Source: DATIXJ01 sp963714795
GTDB taxonomy: Bacteria; Bacteroidota; Ignavibacteria; UBA10030; SZUA-254
DNA: 64,000 nt
Reading direction: 5' to 3'
NCBI GenBank assembly: GCA_963714795.1
Contig: CAVQPS010000010.1
Location: 372,001 to 436,000 of the forward strand
The position numbers and the translations under genes are program-made. The notes beneath the pieces are model-generated. The model made no database searches. It had not been told where the DNA came from and saw nothing but the letters and a program-made list of their open reading frames with translations. Positions 26,098 through 34,676 of this stretch are shown here, piece by piece (the first letter of the stretch is position 1; each line of letters starts with the position of its first letter).

Positions 26098-27002
26098 ACT
26101 AACACAACGGGCTCACGCATGTCGCTGTTCATAAATGCCCTTGCCATTTTCGGGGTATTATGAGCAATACCGAACTGTCCTTTGTTGTTCATGACGATAA
26201 CGCCGCCGTATCCCTCTGCCTTTTTTTGTAAAACCACGATCCCTTTTTCCGCTGCATCCTGGGAGTTGAAACCGTTTTGTTCCATCTGATCGATAATGGT
26301 TTTTGCAAGAACGACTTTAATAATAGCTTCTCCCCATCCTGTGACAGAAACTCCGCCTACTGAATTATCGGCGTACGTACCGGCTCCGATGATCGGCGAG
26401 TCCCCGACACGTCCCGGATATTTGTTTAATGTCCCGCCGGTCGATGTTCCGACACAGATATTTCCTTCGCTATCGAGCGAAACGGCACCGACGGTATCAC
26501 TCGACTGACTCCATTTGCGGAATGCATCCTTCGAATTGAAATCCTCGCGGTGTTTGAGCATTTCCCAACGCTTCTGTTCCCGCGGAATAACCAGATCTTC
26601 AGGCCGGCACGCGGCAATATTATATTGCATCGCAAACCGTTCGGCACCTTCCCCGACGAGCATAACATGTTCGCTTTCTTCCAGCACTTTTCTTGCCAAT
26701 GAGATCGGATTCCGGACGGTCCGGACTCCTGCAACTGCGCCGCAGCGGAACGTCTTGCCGTCCATCATACTCGCATCAAGCTCGACCTGACCGATCGCAT
26801 TCAGATGGGCACCGCTCCCGGCATCAAACGTTTCGTCATCTTCGAGACTGCGGATGACCTTTTCAACGACATCAAGTGAACAAGCCCCCTGCTGCAACAT
26901 TTTCCAGCCGATATTCAGCGCTGTTGAGCACCCGGATCGGTGGGCGGCGATTTCGCTTTCGGGAATATCCCACGCACCGCCGTGTACAATCAATGAAATC
27001 AT
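26094..27002 (-). CDS. Isoaspartyl peptidase / N4-glycosylasparaginase-type asparaginase
   Basis: 302 residues from the chosen start MISLIVHGGAWDIP. An Ntn-hydrolase precursor that self-cleaves before the catalytic Thr in SSDTVGAVSLD and removes isoaspartyl or acylated Asn residues. Also seen: DETFDAGSGAHLN, the substrate loop TGGTLNKYPGRVGDSPIIGAGTYAD, and GYGGVIVMN. An ATG at 27044 would add 14 hydrophobic residues, but it lies directly after the -10 box of the candidate promoter (27045-27073) and so outside the transcript. Family proteins normally begin just before the HGG strand. No signal peptide is then present. Confidence 0.84.
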   Translation of the reverse strand: MISLIVHGGAWDIPESEIAAHRSGCSTALNIGWKMLQQGACSLDVVEKVIRSLEDDETFDAGSGAHLNAIGQVELDASMMDGKTFRCGAVAGVRTVRNPISLARKVLEESEHVMLVGEGAERFAMQYNIAACRPEDLVIPREQKRWEMLKHREDFNSKDAFRKWSQSSDTVGAVSLDSEGNICVGTSTGGTLNKYPGRVGDSPIIGAGTYADNSVGGVSVTGWGEAIIKVVLAKTIIDQMEQNGFNSQDAAEKGIVVLQKKAEGYGGVIVMNNKGQFGIAHNTPKMARAFMNSDMREPVVLV

Positions 27003-27044
27003 GAACAGAATAAGTGATAATGATAGTTTAAACCTAATTATCAT

Positions 27045-27073
27045 AACATACTAAAAAACGACAAGAGAATCAA
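27045..27073 (-). promoter_or_regulatory. Candidate promoter of the isoaspartyl peptidase-rsmB operon
   Basis: Minus strand TTGATT (27068-27073), 17-nt spacer, TATGTT (27045-27050). The expected start site is about 27038, which supports the internal start codon at 27002. Confidence 0.5.
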
Positions 27074-27114
27074 TGAAGGAATAAACGCGGTACTGGCTCA
27101 ATTTGAACTGCGTT

Positions 27115-27157
27115 GAGATTGCTTCGGCACTACGTGCCTCGCAAAGACGACTTTTTT
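27115..27157. repeat. Possible interspersed palindromic repeat
   Basis: GAGATTGCTTCGGCACTACG followed by TGCCTCGCAAAGACG. It folds into TTGC/GCAA and GGCAC/GTGCC arms round a TAC loop (27119-27144). The wording resembles short repeats common between genes in many environmental bacteria. Only this one copy was found here. A run of six T follows. Confidence 0.35.
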
Positions 27158-27211
27158 GCTTGAAATATTTCAAACTGACCCACTATCAAAAACGGAAGGT
27201 GAAATAACAAT

Positions 27212-27250
27212 AAAAATCCCGACCACCGCCAACAGGCAGCAGCCGGGATT
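27212..27250 (-). terminator. Intrinsic terminator of asnA
   Basis: On the minus strand AATCCCG (27244-27250) pairs with CGGGATT (27215-27221). The bases between also pair through G-C and G-U into a stem of about 16 bp with a TGTT loop, followed by TTTTTATT. It lies 15 nt after the asnA stop. Confidence 0.75.
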
Positions 27251-27264
27251 ATTGTTAGGTTCTA

Positions 27265-28395
27265 TTATTGAAGGACATTAATGTTTTTCTTCGCACACAT
27301 ATCTCTCAGAACCTTGGGCCACACGGTCACACTCACTTCACCGAGATGTGCCTTCTGCAAAAGCAACATGCAGGTTCTGGCTTGCCCGATGCCGCCGCCG
27401 ACGCTGAGCGGAATTTCATCGTTCAAGATTGCCTTGTGATACGGGAGCTTCATAAAGTCCAACTGTTTCGACATCTCAAGCTGCATCTTCAACGTTTCTT
27501 TTGTAACGCGGATGCCCATCGACGTCAATTCGTGACGACGTTTGGTAACAGGATTCCACACGAGAATATCGCCGTTGAGTCCATGCATGAGCTTGCCGTT
27601 TTTCTTGATTGTCGGGGTTACCCAATCATCATAATCCGCCGCTCGCATTTCGTGCGGGTAGCCGTCTTCCAATGGCCAGCCGATACCAAGAATAAATACC
27701 GCCGGATATTTTTGAAGAATGGCGGTCTCGCGGGCTTTGCGCGGCAGGTCCGGATACATGTCGAGAATTTCTTCGGCATGCAGGAACATTAACTCATCCG
27801 GCAACGGAGGATTTTTCGTTTTATTCAATTTCGGAAATTCGGAACGGACAAACGTGTCTGCGCCTTTAATGACTTTCCAGATTTTCCGGATAACATCTTT
27901 CAGGAAATCGAGATTGCGTTGATCTGCCGTCATGACTCGTTCCCAATCCCACTGATCGACGTACGCGCTGTGATCGTGATCGAGAAAATAATCTTTACGC
28001 ACGGCACGCATATCGGTGATGAGTCCTTCGCCGGCCTTCATACCGAACTGCTTCAGGGCAACGCGTTTCCATTTTGTCGCCGCCTGAACCACCTGCGCAT
28101 CGATCGGATGTTTATTGTAATCGTTTGTGATATGAAACTGCACCGGCGTACGCGAACCGTCGCGATCGAGCATATCGTTCACACCGCTTTCCACATCGAC
28201 AATCAGAGGAACTTCGACGCGGATGAGGTTCAATTCCTTGCACATATGATCTTCGATATATCTCTTGACCGCCGTGAGAGCAACCTGCGTTTCTTTCGGG
28301 TTCAAACATGACGTGTAATCATTGGGAAGAACTTTTTCCAGATCTTCATAATTACCGATACCGGGTCCTGCGAGATCAGCTTTTTTCGTAGACAT
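27265..28395 (-). CDS. asnA: Aspartate-ammonia ligase AsnA
   Basis: 376 residues. Makes asparagine from aspartate, ammonia and ATP (AMP-forming). It has the class II aminoacyl-tRNA-synthetase fold: LNLIRVEVPLIVDVESGVND, PVQFHITND, EGLITDMRAVRKDYFLDHDHS, and motif-3-like SVGGGIGQARTCMLLLQK. It is somewhat longer than E. coli AsnA (330). I take the start at ATG 28395 because GGAG ends 9 nt upstream; the ATG at 28404 directly abuts that GGAG. The promoter and two palindromic sites lie 100-170 nt upstream, and a strong terminator follows. Confidence 0.93.
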   Translation of the reverse strand: MSTKKADLAGPGIGNYEDLEKVLPNDYTSCLNPKETQVALTAVKRYIEDHMCKELNLIRVEVPLIVDVESGVNDMLDRDGSRTPVQFHITNDYNKHPIDAQVVQAATKWKRVALKQFGMKAGEGLITDMRAVRKDYFLDHDHSAYVDQWDWERVMTADQRNLDFLKDVIRKIWKVIKGADTFVRSEFPKLNKTKNPPLPDELMFLHAEEILDMYPDLPRKARETAILQKYPAVFILGIGWPLEDGYPHEMRAADYDDWVTPTIKKNGKLMHGLNGDILVWNPVTKRRHELTSMGIRVTKETLKMQLEMSKQLDFMKLPYHKAILNDEIPLSVGGGIGQARTCMLLLQKAHLGEVSVTVWPKVLRDMCAKKNINVLQ

Positions 28396-28491
28396 TACGG
28401 TCATCTCCTTTCAGTGATGTTCATGAGGTCTATCTCAAAAAATTGTTACGAATAGGTTGAAGTTAATTCGGGTAAGAACGCTGAAAACAGG

Positions 28492-28510
28492 CGGTGAACA
28501 TTGTTCACCG
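28492..28510. promoter_or_regulatory. 19-bp perfect palindrome in the asnA leader, candidate operator
   Basis: CGGTGAACATTGTTCACCG, nine paired bases around one central T. It lies about 25-45 nt downstream of the predicted asnA transcription start and about 97 nt before the start codon. It could be a protein operator or an RNA hairpin. Confidence 0.5.
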
Positions 28511-28531
28511 GAAGCTCTTGTGATGAAGAAA

Positions 28532-28568
28532 TGTACAGTAAAGTACAAAATTATGGAGTCATAGTCAA
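28532..28568 (-). promoter_or_regulatory. asnA promoter overlapped by a palindrome
   Basis: Minus strand TTGACT (28563-28568), 17-nt spacer, TACTTT (28540-28545). The -10 box is embedded in the inverted repeat TGTACTTTACTGTACA (28532-28547), TGTAC-N6-GTACA, placing a probable repressor site on the promoter. Confidence 0.6.
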
Positions 28569-28600
28569 TTGGTCTGGTAGAAACGGATTTTTATATAACA

Positions 28601-28630
28601 AAAAGGCACCGGAGAAATCCGATGCCTTTT
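28601..28630 (-). terminator. Intrinsic terminator of clpB
   Basis: AAAAGGCA-CC-GGA, GAAA loop, TCC-GA-TGCCTTTT. On the minus strand the 3' arm ends in TTTTT then GTTAT. It lies 23 nt after the clpB stop. Runs of A and T on both sides make it potentially bidirectional. Confidence 0.7.
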
Positions 28631-28652
28631 ACAATTCGAATTACACGAATTT

Positions 28653-31292
28653 TCAAACCACCGGTTGTGGTTGAGTTTTCTTGACAAACTCAATCAAACC
28701 GCGGTTATTCAATTCGACGACAACCGTATCGCCTTCGGTGAATTCTCCGGCAAGCAGTCGTTCGGATAATTTGTTGACGATATATTTTTGGATGACCCGC
28801 TTCAACGGTCGGGCACCAAGAGTCGGATCGTAGCCCAACTTGGCAACCCAATCTTTCGCCTCTTCCGTTATCTCCAGCGTCATTCGTTTCCCTTCCAGCA
28901 TATGCTTGACGCGGTTCAACTGAAGATCGACCACCTTGCGAAGCTCTTCCCGGTTGAGCAGTTTGAACAGAATGATCTCATCTATTCTATTGAGAAATTC
29001 CGGTCGAACCGATTGCCGGAGCATTTCAAACAATGCAACACGCAACTCTCCGTACACTTTTTCCAATTCACCGTTACTGCCGACTTCCGCGCCAAGCCGA
29101 TCCTGGATAAGCTGCGAGCCGAGATTCGACGTCATGATGATGATCGTATTCTTGAAATTTACGGTCCTCCCTTTATTATCGGTCAACCTGCCGTCATCGA
29201 GCAGTTGCAGCAATAAATTGAAAACTTCCGGATGCGCTTTTTCAATTTCATCGAGTAGCACAACCGAATACGGTTTCCGCCGAACGGCTTCCGTCAGTTG
29301 CCCGCCTTCTTCGTAACCGACATATCCCGGCGGCGCACCGATCAGGCGCGAGACGGAAAATTTTTCCATATACTCGCTCATGTCGATACGGATCAACGCG
29401 TTTTCGTCATTAAATAAATATTCCGCAAGCGCGCGCGCCAGCTCGGTTTTGCCGACGCCGGTCGTTCCGAGGAAAATAAATGAGCCGATCGGGCGCTTTT
29501 CATCCTGTAACCCCGCACGGCTCCGCCGGATGGCATCACTGATTGCATGAACCGCTTCTTCCTGATCGACAATCCGTTCATGCAAACGGTCTTCGAGGTG
29601 GAGAAGTTTCGAACGCTCGCTTTCCAGCATGCGGCTCACCGGAATGCCTGTCCAACGTCCGACAATTTCCGCGATATCCTCAGCATCGACTTCTTCCTTC
29701 AGCATTTTTTTATCTTTTTGAACGGCGGCAAGCTGCGCACCGGCTGCTTTCAACTGTTTCTCCAGCGACGTAATAACTCCATACCGGAGCTCTGCCACTT
29801 TTGCAAGATTTCCGTCCCGCTCGTTACGGTCTGCTTCTGCTTTAACGTTTTCAATTTCTTCTTTCATCCGGCGCATCGACTTGATAAAATCTTTTTCATT
29901 CAGCCAGTGAGCCCGTAGGCCGCTACGCTGCTGGTTTAATTCGGCAAGCTCACGCTGAATCTGGTCGGCACGAGCGGTCGTATCTTCTCCCTTTTCACGA
30001 AGAACAGCTTCACGCTCAATTTCAAGCTGTTTGATCCGTCGTTCCACCTCATCCAATTCTTCCGGCATCGAATCGATCTCGATGCGTAATTTTGATGCGG
30101 CTTCATCGACAAGATCGATTGCTTTGTCAGGCAAAAACCGATCGCTGATGTAGCGATAACTCAATTGTGCGGCCGCCACGATCGCGCCGTCGGTAATGCG
30201 CACGCCGTGATGCACTTCGTACCGTTCTTTCAAGCCGCGTAAAATGGAAACGGTCTCCTCCACACTCGGCTCGTCAACCAGTACCGGCTGGAATCGCCGT
30301 TCGAGCGCGGGATCTTTCTCGATATATTTCCGGTATTCATCGATTGTCGTCGCACCGATAGCACGCAGTTCGCCTTTTGCAAGCGCCGGCTTGAGCATGT
30401 TGGCGGCATCGACAGCACCCTGCGCCGCACCCGCGCCGATGAGCGTATGCAATTCATCGATGAAAAGAATAATTTCCCCTTCCGACTCCGTAACTTCTTT
30501 GAGAAGCGCTTTCAACCGCTCTTCGAATTGCCCACGAAAACTGGTACCGGCAACCAATGCGCCCATATCGAGAGCAATGATACGTTTCGATTTCAGATTT
30601 TCCGGGACATCACCCTGGATAATGCGATGCGCAAGTCCTTCGGCTATTGCCGTTTTCCCGACCCCCGGTTCGCCGATCAGTACCGGATTATTTTTCGTTC
30701 TCCGCGAAAGAACCTGCAAGACGCGGCGGATTTCTTCATCACGACCGATCACCGGGTCGAGTTTTCCCTTGCGCGCGAGTTCGTTCAAATCGCGGCCGAA
30801 ACGCTCTAACGATTGATATTTTTCTTCCGGCGTTTGATCCGTTACCCGCTGGGTTCCACGGACATCTTTCAATGCTTTATAAATTTCTTCTTTCGTTACG
30901 CCCTGATCGTTCAATAATTGTGTTGCGGGAGATTTGACGGACAATATGCCCAGCAATAAATGTTCCGTGCTCACATAATCATCATGCAATAAAGTCGTTT
31001 CTTTCAAGGAAGCTTCAAAAAGCTGGTTGATTGCCTGACTCAAAAATTGATTTCCGACACTCGCACCGGTGACTTTCGGCAGCTTTTCGATTGCTTCATT
31101 GATTTTAATTTTTATGTAGCCGACATTCGCCCCGACTTTTTGCAGAATAGGAAGGACAACTCCCTGACTATCCTGCACCAGTGCAGCAAGCAAATGTTCC
31201 GGCTCAATCGATTGATTGTTGTAGCTCGCAGCAATTTCCTGTGCGTTCTGCACCGCTTCCTGCGATTTAATTGTAAATTTATTGAAGTTCAT
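28653..31292 (-). CDS. clpB: ATP-dependent disaggregase ClpB
   Basis: 879 residues, usual length. ClpB works with DnaK to dissolve protein aggregates. Seen: N-terminal Clp repeat domain (about 1-150), first AAA+ module with Walker A IGEPGVGKTAIAEGLA and Walker B IILFIDELHTLIGAG, the coiled-coil M domain (about 400-525, rich in Glu/Arg), second AAA+ module with Walker A LGTTGVGKTELARALA and Walker B SVVLLDEIEKAH, and the D2-small domain ending GARPLKRVIQKYIVN. Its start lies inside the end of the upstream small membrane-protein gene (14-nt overlap). dnaK is the next gene upstream. Confidence 0.96.
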   Translation of the reverse strand: MNFNKFTIKSQEAVQNAQEIAASYNNQSIEPEHLLAALVQDSQGVVLPILQKVGANVGYIKIKINEAIEKLPKVTGASVGNQFLSQAINQLFEASLKETTLLHDDYVSTEHLLLGILSVKSPATQLLNDQGVTKEEIYKALKDVRGTQRVTDQTPEEKYQSLERFGRDLNELARKGKLDPVIGRDEEIRRVLQVLSRRTKNNPVLIGEPGVGKTAIAEGLAHRIIQGDVPENLKSKRIIALDMGALVAGTSFRGQFEERLKALLKEVTESEGEIILFIDELHTLIGAGAAQGAVDAANMLKPALAKGELRAIGATTIDEYRKYIEKDPALERRFQPVLVDEPSVEETVSILRGLKERYEVHHGVRITDGAIVAAAQLSYRYISDRFLPDKAIDLVDEAASKLRIEIDSMPEELDEVERRIKQLEIEREAVLREKGEDTTARADQIQRELAELNQQRSGLRAHWLNEKDFIKSMRRMKEEIENVKAEADRNERDGNLAKVAELRYGVITSLEKQLKAAGAQLAAVQKDKKMLKEEVDAEDIAEIVGRWTGIPVSRMLESERSKLLHLEDRLHERIVDQEEAVHAISDAIRRSRAGLQDEKRPIGSFIFLGTTGVGKTELARALAEYLFNDENALIRIDMSEYMEKFSVSRLIGAPPGYVGYEEGGQLTEAVRRKPYSVVLLDEIEKAHPEVFNLLLQLLDDGRLTDNKGRTVNFKNTIIIMTSNLGSQLIQDRLGAEVGSNGELEKVYGELRVALFEMLRQSVRPEFLNRIDEIILFKLLNREELRKVVDLQLNRVKHMLEGKRMTLEITEEAKDWVAKLGYDPTLGARPLKRVIQKYIVNKLSERLLAGEFTEGDTVVVELNNRGLIEFVKKTQPQPVV

Positions 31293-31560
31293 AGTTGTCT
31301 CGTTTCTGTTCCTGATCGTTCAGGGAAAGAACCCCATTAGGTTTTTTATTTTTCCCTGATTCCTGTTCTTCCATCTTCTTTCCGGCTTTTTCTTCTACGA
31401 CGACTTCGACTGCTTCCTGTTTGTCTCTTGGTTGAAAATCATGAAATGCGGTCAGAGTTGCAATTCCGGATCGCCGATTGGAGAATTTTCCGGAAGCGAT
31501 GGCAAACACCAAGCTCACTGCCAATAATATCAAAACACACCAAACAATAAAGTCAGTCAT
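31279..31560 (-). CDS. Small single-span membrane protein between dnaK and clpB
   Basis: 93 residues from the chosen ATG (MTDFIVWCVLILLAVSLVFAI): one N-terminal transmembrane helix (about residues 4-24), then a soluble Lys/Glu-rich tail likely to be disordered. I recognise no family. An AGGG element lies 9 nt upstream of ATG 31560; a TTG at 31569 is in frame. Its last codons overlap the clpB start by 14 nt, so clpB translation may depend on it. The charge-rich coding bias over the whole frame and the overlap support a real gene. Confidence 0.55.
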   Translation of the reverse strand: MTDFIVWCVLILLAVSLVFAIASGKFSNRRSGIATLTAFHDFQPRDKQEAVEVVVEEKAGKKMEEQESGKNKKPNGVLSLNDQEQKRDNYELQ

Positions 31561-31580
31561 AAAATTCAACCCTAAAACAT

Positions 31581-31624
31581 CAAAGCCGCTTCAGTATTGT
31601 ATGACCAACACATCGGCGGCTTTG
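31581..31624 (-). terminator. Long-loop inverted repeat after dnaK
   Basis: CAAAGCCGC (31581-31589) pairs with GCGGCTTTG (31616-31624) across 26 nt. On the minus strand it is followed by ATGTTTTAG. Possible weak terminator or processing site between dnaK and the clpB unit. Confidence 0.4.
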
Positions 31625-31665
31625 GATATTCTCATCGCCGACTCGCGCGTTCGGCATCGATATGA

Positions 31666-33618
31666 TTATTTCTTATCTTTGTCGTCCACGACTTCGAAGG
31701 AAGCATCCTCAACGGCCTTACCGTCTGATTTCTTTTGCTCACTACCGGAAGACCCTTGCGCACCGCCCGGAGGAGGTTGCTGACCACCCTGAGCGCCCGG
31801 CTGTCCGGCAGCGGTAGCCGCCTGGTACATCGCACCGGAAGCTTCGTTCCATGCTGTGTTCAATGTCTCCATCTTCGCTTTGATGTCCCCTATGTTGCTG
31901 GATTTAATTGCAGCATCGAGTCCATCGGCAGCCGATTCGACTTTCGATTTCATTTCGGACGGCATCTTGTCGCCGAATTCCTTCATCTGCTTGCGCGTCT
32001 GGAAGACAAGGTTGTCGGCTTGATTTTTTGTATCGACTTCCTCACGCCGTTTTTTATCATCTGCCGTATGCGCGGCAGCATCCTGTTTCATCTTATCGAC
32101 TTCTTCCTTGCTTAAGCCGCTTGACGATGTGATGCGGATGCTCTGTTCTTTGCTCGTCGCTTTATCCTTCGCCATCACATGCAGTAAACCGTTCGCATCG
32201 ATATCGAATATTACCTCAACCTGCGGGACACCTCGCGGCGCCGGCGGAATTCCGTCGAGATGAAATCGTCCCAGCGTCCGGTTATCGGTTGCCATCGGGC
32301 GTTCGCCCTGCAAGATGTGAATTTCAACGGACGGCTGACTATCCGATGCCGTTGAAAAGATCTCGCTCTTCTTCGTGGGGATCGTCGTGTTGGCAGTAAT
32401 CATCGGTGTCATCACACCGCCAAGTGTTTCGATGCCGAGCGTTAACGGTGTCACGTCGAGCAACAGGACATCGGAAACATCACCGGAAAGCACGCCGCCC
32501 TGAATTGCCGCACCGACTGCGACAACTTCATCCGGGTTCACGCCTTTGTGTCCTTCTCTGCCGAAAATATCTTTTACCAATTGCTGCACGCGTGGTACAC
32601 GCGTCATACCGCCGACAAGAATGACCTCATCGATCTGATTCGTGCTCAGTCCGGAATCGCGAATCGCCTTTTCGACCGGCGGAACACACTTTTGAACGAG
32701 ATGTTCTACCAGTTGTTCGAATTTTGCACGCGTGATGGTCAGGTTCAAATGTTTCGGACCATCGGCTGTGGCGGTAATGAACGGAAGGTTCACTTCCGTC
32801 TGCAATAATTGCGAAAGCTCCATCTTTGCTTTCTCTGCAGCTTCACGCATACGCTGCAACGCCATCGGGTCTTTGCGCAGATCGACGCCTTCCTGTCTCT
32901 TGAATTCGTCAGCGATATAGTCGAGTAAACATTGATCAAAATTATCGCCGCCGAGATGTGTATCGCCGTTCGTCGATTTCACTTCGAACACGCCGTCGCC
33001 AAGTTCGAGAATGGAAATATCGAACGTGCCGCCGCCGAGATCGAATACGGCAACTTTCGAATCTTTATGTTTCTTATCAAGTCCGTAGGCAAGAGCCGCG
33101 GCCGTCGGCTCGTTGATAATGCGCCGAACGTTCAAGCCGGCAATTTCGCCTGCTTCTTTCGTTGCCTGCCGTTGTGCATCGTTAAAATACGCAGGAACGG
33201 TAATCACCGCCTCGGTGATTTTCGTGCCGAGATAATCTTCTGCAGTCTGTTTCATCTTTTGTAAAATCATCGCGCTGATTTCCGGCGGCGAATACATCCT
33301 GTCGCCGATCTGCACGCGGGCAGTATTGTTCTCGCCCTGCACGACTTTATACGGAACGAGTTTCATTTCTTCACTCACTTCATTATAAAATCGTCCCATG
33401 AAACGCTTGATCGAGAAGATCGTGTTTTGCGAATTCGTGATTGCCTGCCGCTTCGCCGCTTGCCCGACCAGACGTTCACCGCTTTTCGCAAATCCGACGA
33501 TTGAGGGAGTGGTTCGCGCTCCTTCCGAGTTTGCGATCACAACAGGATCGGTCCCTTCCATCACAGCAACAACAGAGTTCGTCGTTCCCAAATCGATTCC
33601 AATTATTTTTCCAGCCAT
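31666..33618 (-). CDS. dnaK: Chaperone DnaK (Hsp70)
   Basis: 650 residues from MAGKIIGIDLGTTNSVVAVM. Nucleotide-binding domain signatures: IDLGTTNS, VFDLGGGTFDISIL, and VILVGGMTRVPRVQQLV; conserved linker DVLLLDVTPLTLGIETLGG; substrate-binding domain and helical lid to about 600, then a Gly/Gln/Pro-rich flexible tail. ATP-driven folding chaperone working with DnaJ/GrpE, which are not in this window. Start: AAAGGAG lies 9 nt before ATG 33618, whereas ATG 33624 is only 3 nt from it. A hairpin lies just upstream of the Shine-Dalgarno (33651-33670). Confidence 0.96.
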   Translation of the reverse strand: MAGKIIGIDLGTTNSVVAVMEGTDPVVIANSEGARTTPSIVGFAKSGERLVGQAAKRQAITNSQNTIFSIKRFMGRFYNEVSEEMKLVPYKVVQGENNTARVQIGDRMYSPPEISAMILQKMKQTAEDYLGTKITEAVITVPAYFNDAQRQATKEAGEIAGLNVRRIINEPTAAALAYGLDKKHKDSKVAVFDLGGGTFDISILELGDGVFEVKSTNGDTHLGGDNFDQCLLDYIADEFKRQEGVDLRKDPMALQRMREAAEKAKMELSQLLQTEVNLPFITATADGPKHLNLTITRAKFEQLVEHLVQKCVPPVEKAIRDSGLSTNQIDEVILVGGMTRVPRVQQLVKDIFGREGHKGVNPDEVVAVGAAIQGGVLSGDVSDVLLLDVTPLTLGIETLGGVMTPMITANTTIPTKKSEIFSTASDSQPSVEIHILQGERPMATDNRTLGRFHLDGIPPAPRGVPQVEVIFDIDANGLLHVMAKDKATSKEQSIRITSSSGLSKEEVDKMKQDAAAHTADDKKRREEVDTKNQADNLVFQTRKQMKEFGDKMPSEMKSKVESAADGLDAAIKSSNIGDIKAKMETLNTAWNEASGAMYQAATAAGQPGAQGGQQPPPGGAQGSSGSEQKKSDGKAVEDASFEVVDDKDKK

Positions 33619-33650
33619 TGTCATTTTCTCCTTTTGCAATAATATAGTGT

Positions 33651-33670
33651 CCGGCAAATACTTTTACCGG
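33651..33670 (-). promoter_or_regulatory. Hairpin in the dnaK 5' leader
   Basis: CCGGTAAA-AGTA-TTTGCCGG on the minus strand, eight pairs with one G-U, ending 33 nt before the dnaK start codon. Could be an operator or an RNA element affecting dnaK expression. No CIRCE sequence is present. Confidence 0.35.
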
Positions 33671-33785
33671 ATCAATACTTTATTTTAGAACTATAACCTA
33701 CAATGCCCATGCCAACGATTTTTTAAAAAAGATTTCGATTTTAATGCATTTTGAATGATTCTTAAAAATCTGCCTGATGAGGATT

Positions 33786-33843
33786 GCTGTCAGCATGTCA
33801 GAAACGACCAAAAATACTGACATTAAGCCGATTTTCTTGACAG
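33786..33843. promoter_or_regulatory. Cluster of TGTCAG/CTGACA half-sites between dnaK and birA
   Basis: GCTGTCAGC (33786-33794, itself palindromic), ATGTCAG (33795-33801), CTGACAT (33817-33823, perfect inverted partner across 15 nt) and TTGACAG (33837-33843). They lie in the divergent intergenic region, upstream of the candidate birA promoter. The binding protein is unknown. Confidence 0.38.
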
Positions 33844-33853
33844 AAGTCGTGCC

Positions 33854-33882
33854 TTGACTTTGGGTAGGTTTTTCGCTACCAT
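33854..33882 (+). promoter_or_regulatory. Candidate birA promoter (leaderless)
   Basis: TTGACT (33854-33859), 17-nt spacer, TACCAT (33877-33882). The predicted start is about 3 nt before the birA ATG at 33892, and no Shine-Dalgarno is present, so the message would be essentially leaderless. Confidence 0.5.
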
Positions 33883-33891
33883 CAGAGCGTT

Positions 33892-34665
33892 ATGAACGAG
33901 AAAGAAATCCGACCGTACATCCTCACGCAGATGTTTGGAAAAAAGATTTTTGCATTTGATGTCCTGGATTCAACCAATGTCAAAGCAAAATCGCTGGCTC
34001 TCGATAACGTCCCGGAAGGAACAGTCGTTATCACCGATAACCAGATAGCCGGAAAAGGAAGATTAGGAAGAACATGGAGTTCGGAAGCAGGAAAGAACCT
34101 GACATTTTCCGTCATCATTCGCCCGCGGATTGCTTCTCAACATCTCGGAATTCTTTCCCTGTATGCCGGCGTTTCCATCGCACGTGCAATATCACAACTG
34201 ACCAATAAGACTGTTCGCTGTAAATGGCCCAACGATATTCTTCTGAATAAGAAGAAGGTGTGCGGAATTTTATCGGAATCTATCATCTCGAACAGTTCAC
34301 TAACTCCCGTGATTATCGGCATCGGCATCAATATTAATCAAAGAGATTTTTCTTCCGAACTTCACGGGAAAGCCACATCGTTGGCAATCGAAACCGGAAG
34401 AGAATTCGACCGCTGGACAATTCTCGCCGAAATATTGCAGGAAATGGAAACGAGCTATGCCGACATTCAGGCGGGTTCATTCGACACAATTCTACGACAA
34501 TGGACAGAATATAGTTCATTCATCGGTCAACCGGTCAGCATCGACCAGCACGGAACGATTGTCCACGGTATCGCTTCTCATGTTGCAGCTGACGGAGGAC
34601 TGGTCATTCGCTCGAACGGCAAGGAAGTAAAAATTCTTGCCGGTGATGTAACAATCACTTCTTGA
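33892..34665 (+). CDS. birA: Biotin-[acetyl-CoA carboxylase] ligase
   Basis: 257 residues, catalytic-domain-only BirA that attaches biotin to the carboxyl carrier protein. Seen: FAFDVLDSTNVKAKSLA, the biotinyl-AMP loop region IAGKGRLGRTWSSEAGKNLTFS, KWPNDILLNKKKVCGIL, and GIGININQ; then a C-terminal SH3-like barrel (about 210-257). There is no N-terminal winged helix, so it should not act as a biotin-operon repressor. The stop is 11 nt before the coaX ATG. Confidence 0.93.
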   Translation: MNEKEIRPYILTQMFGKKIFAFDVLDSTNVKAKSLALDNVPEGTVVITDNQIAGKGRLGRTWSSEAGKNLTFSVIIRPRIASQHLGILSLYAGVSIARAISQLTNKTVRCKWPNDILLNKKKVCGILSESIISNSSLTPVIIGIGININQRDFSSELHGKATSLAIETGREFDRWTILAEILQEMETSYADIQAGSFDTILRQWTEYSSFIGQPVSIDQHGTIVHGIASHVAADGGLVIRSNGKEVKILAGDVTITS

Positions 34666-34676
34666 AAGATCATTTT

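Noticed and set aside
33619..33624. dnaK start two codons upstream (MTMAGK)
   Set aside because: That ATG is only 3 nt from the Shine-Dalgarno; the next has 9 nt.
33619..33891. CIRCE (HrcA) operator upstream of dnaK
   Set aside because: The TTAGCACTC-N9-GAGTGCTAA pattern is absent.
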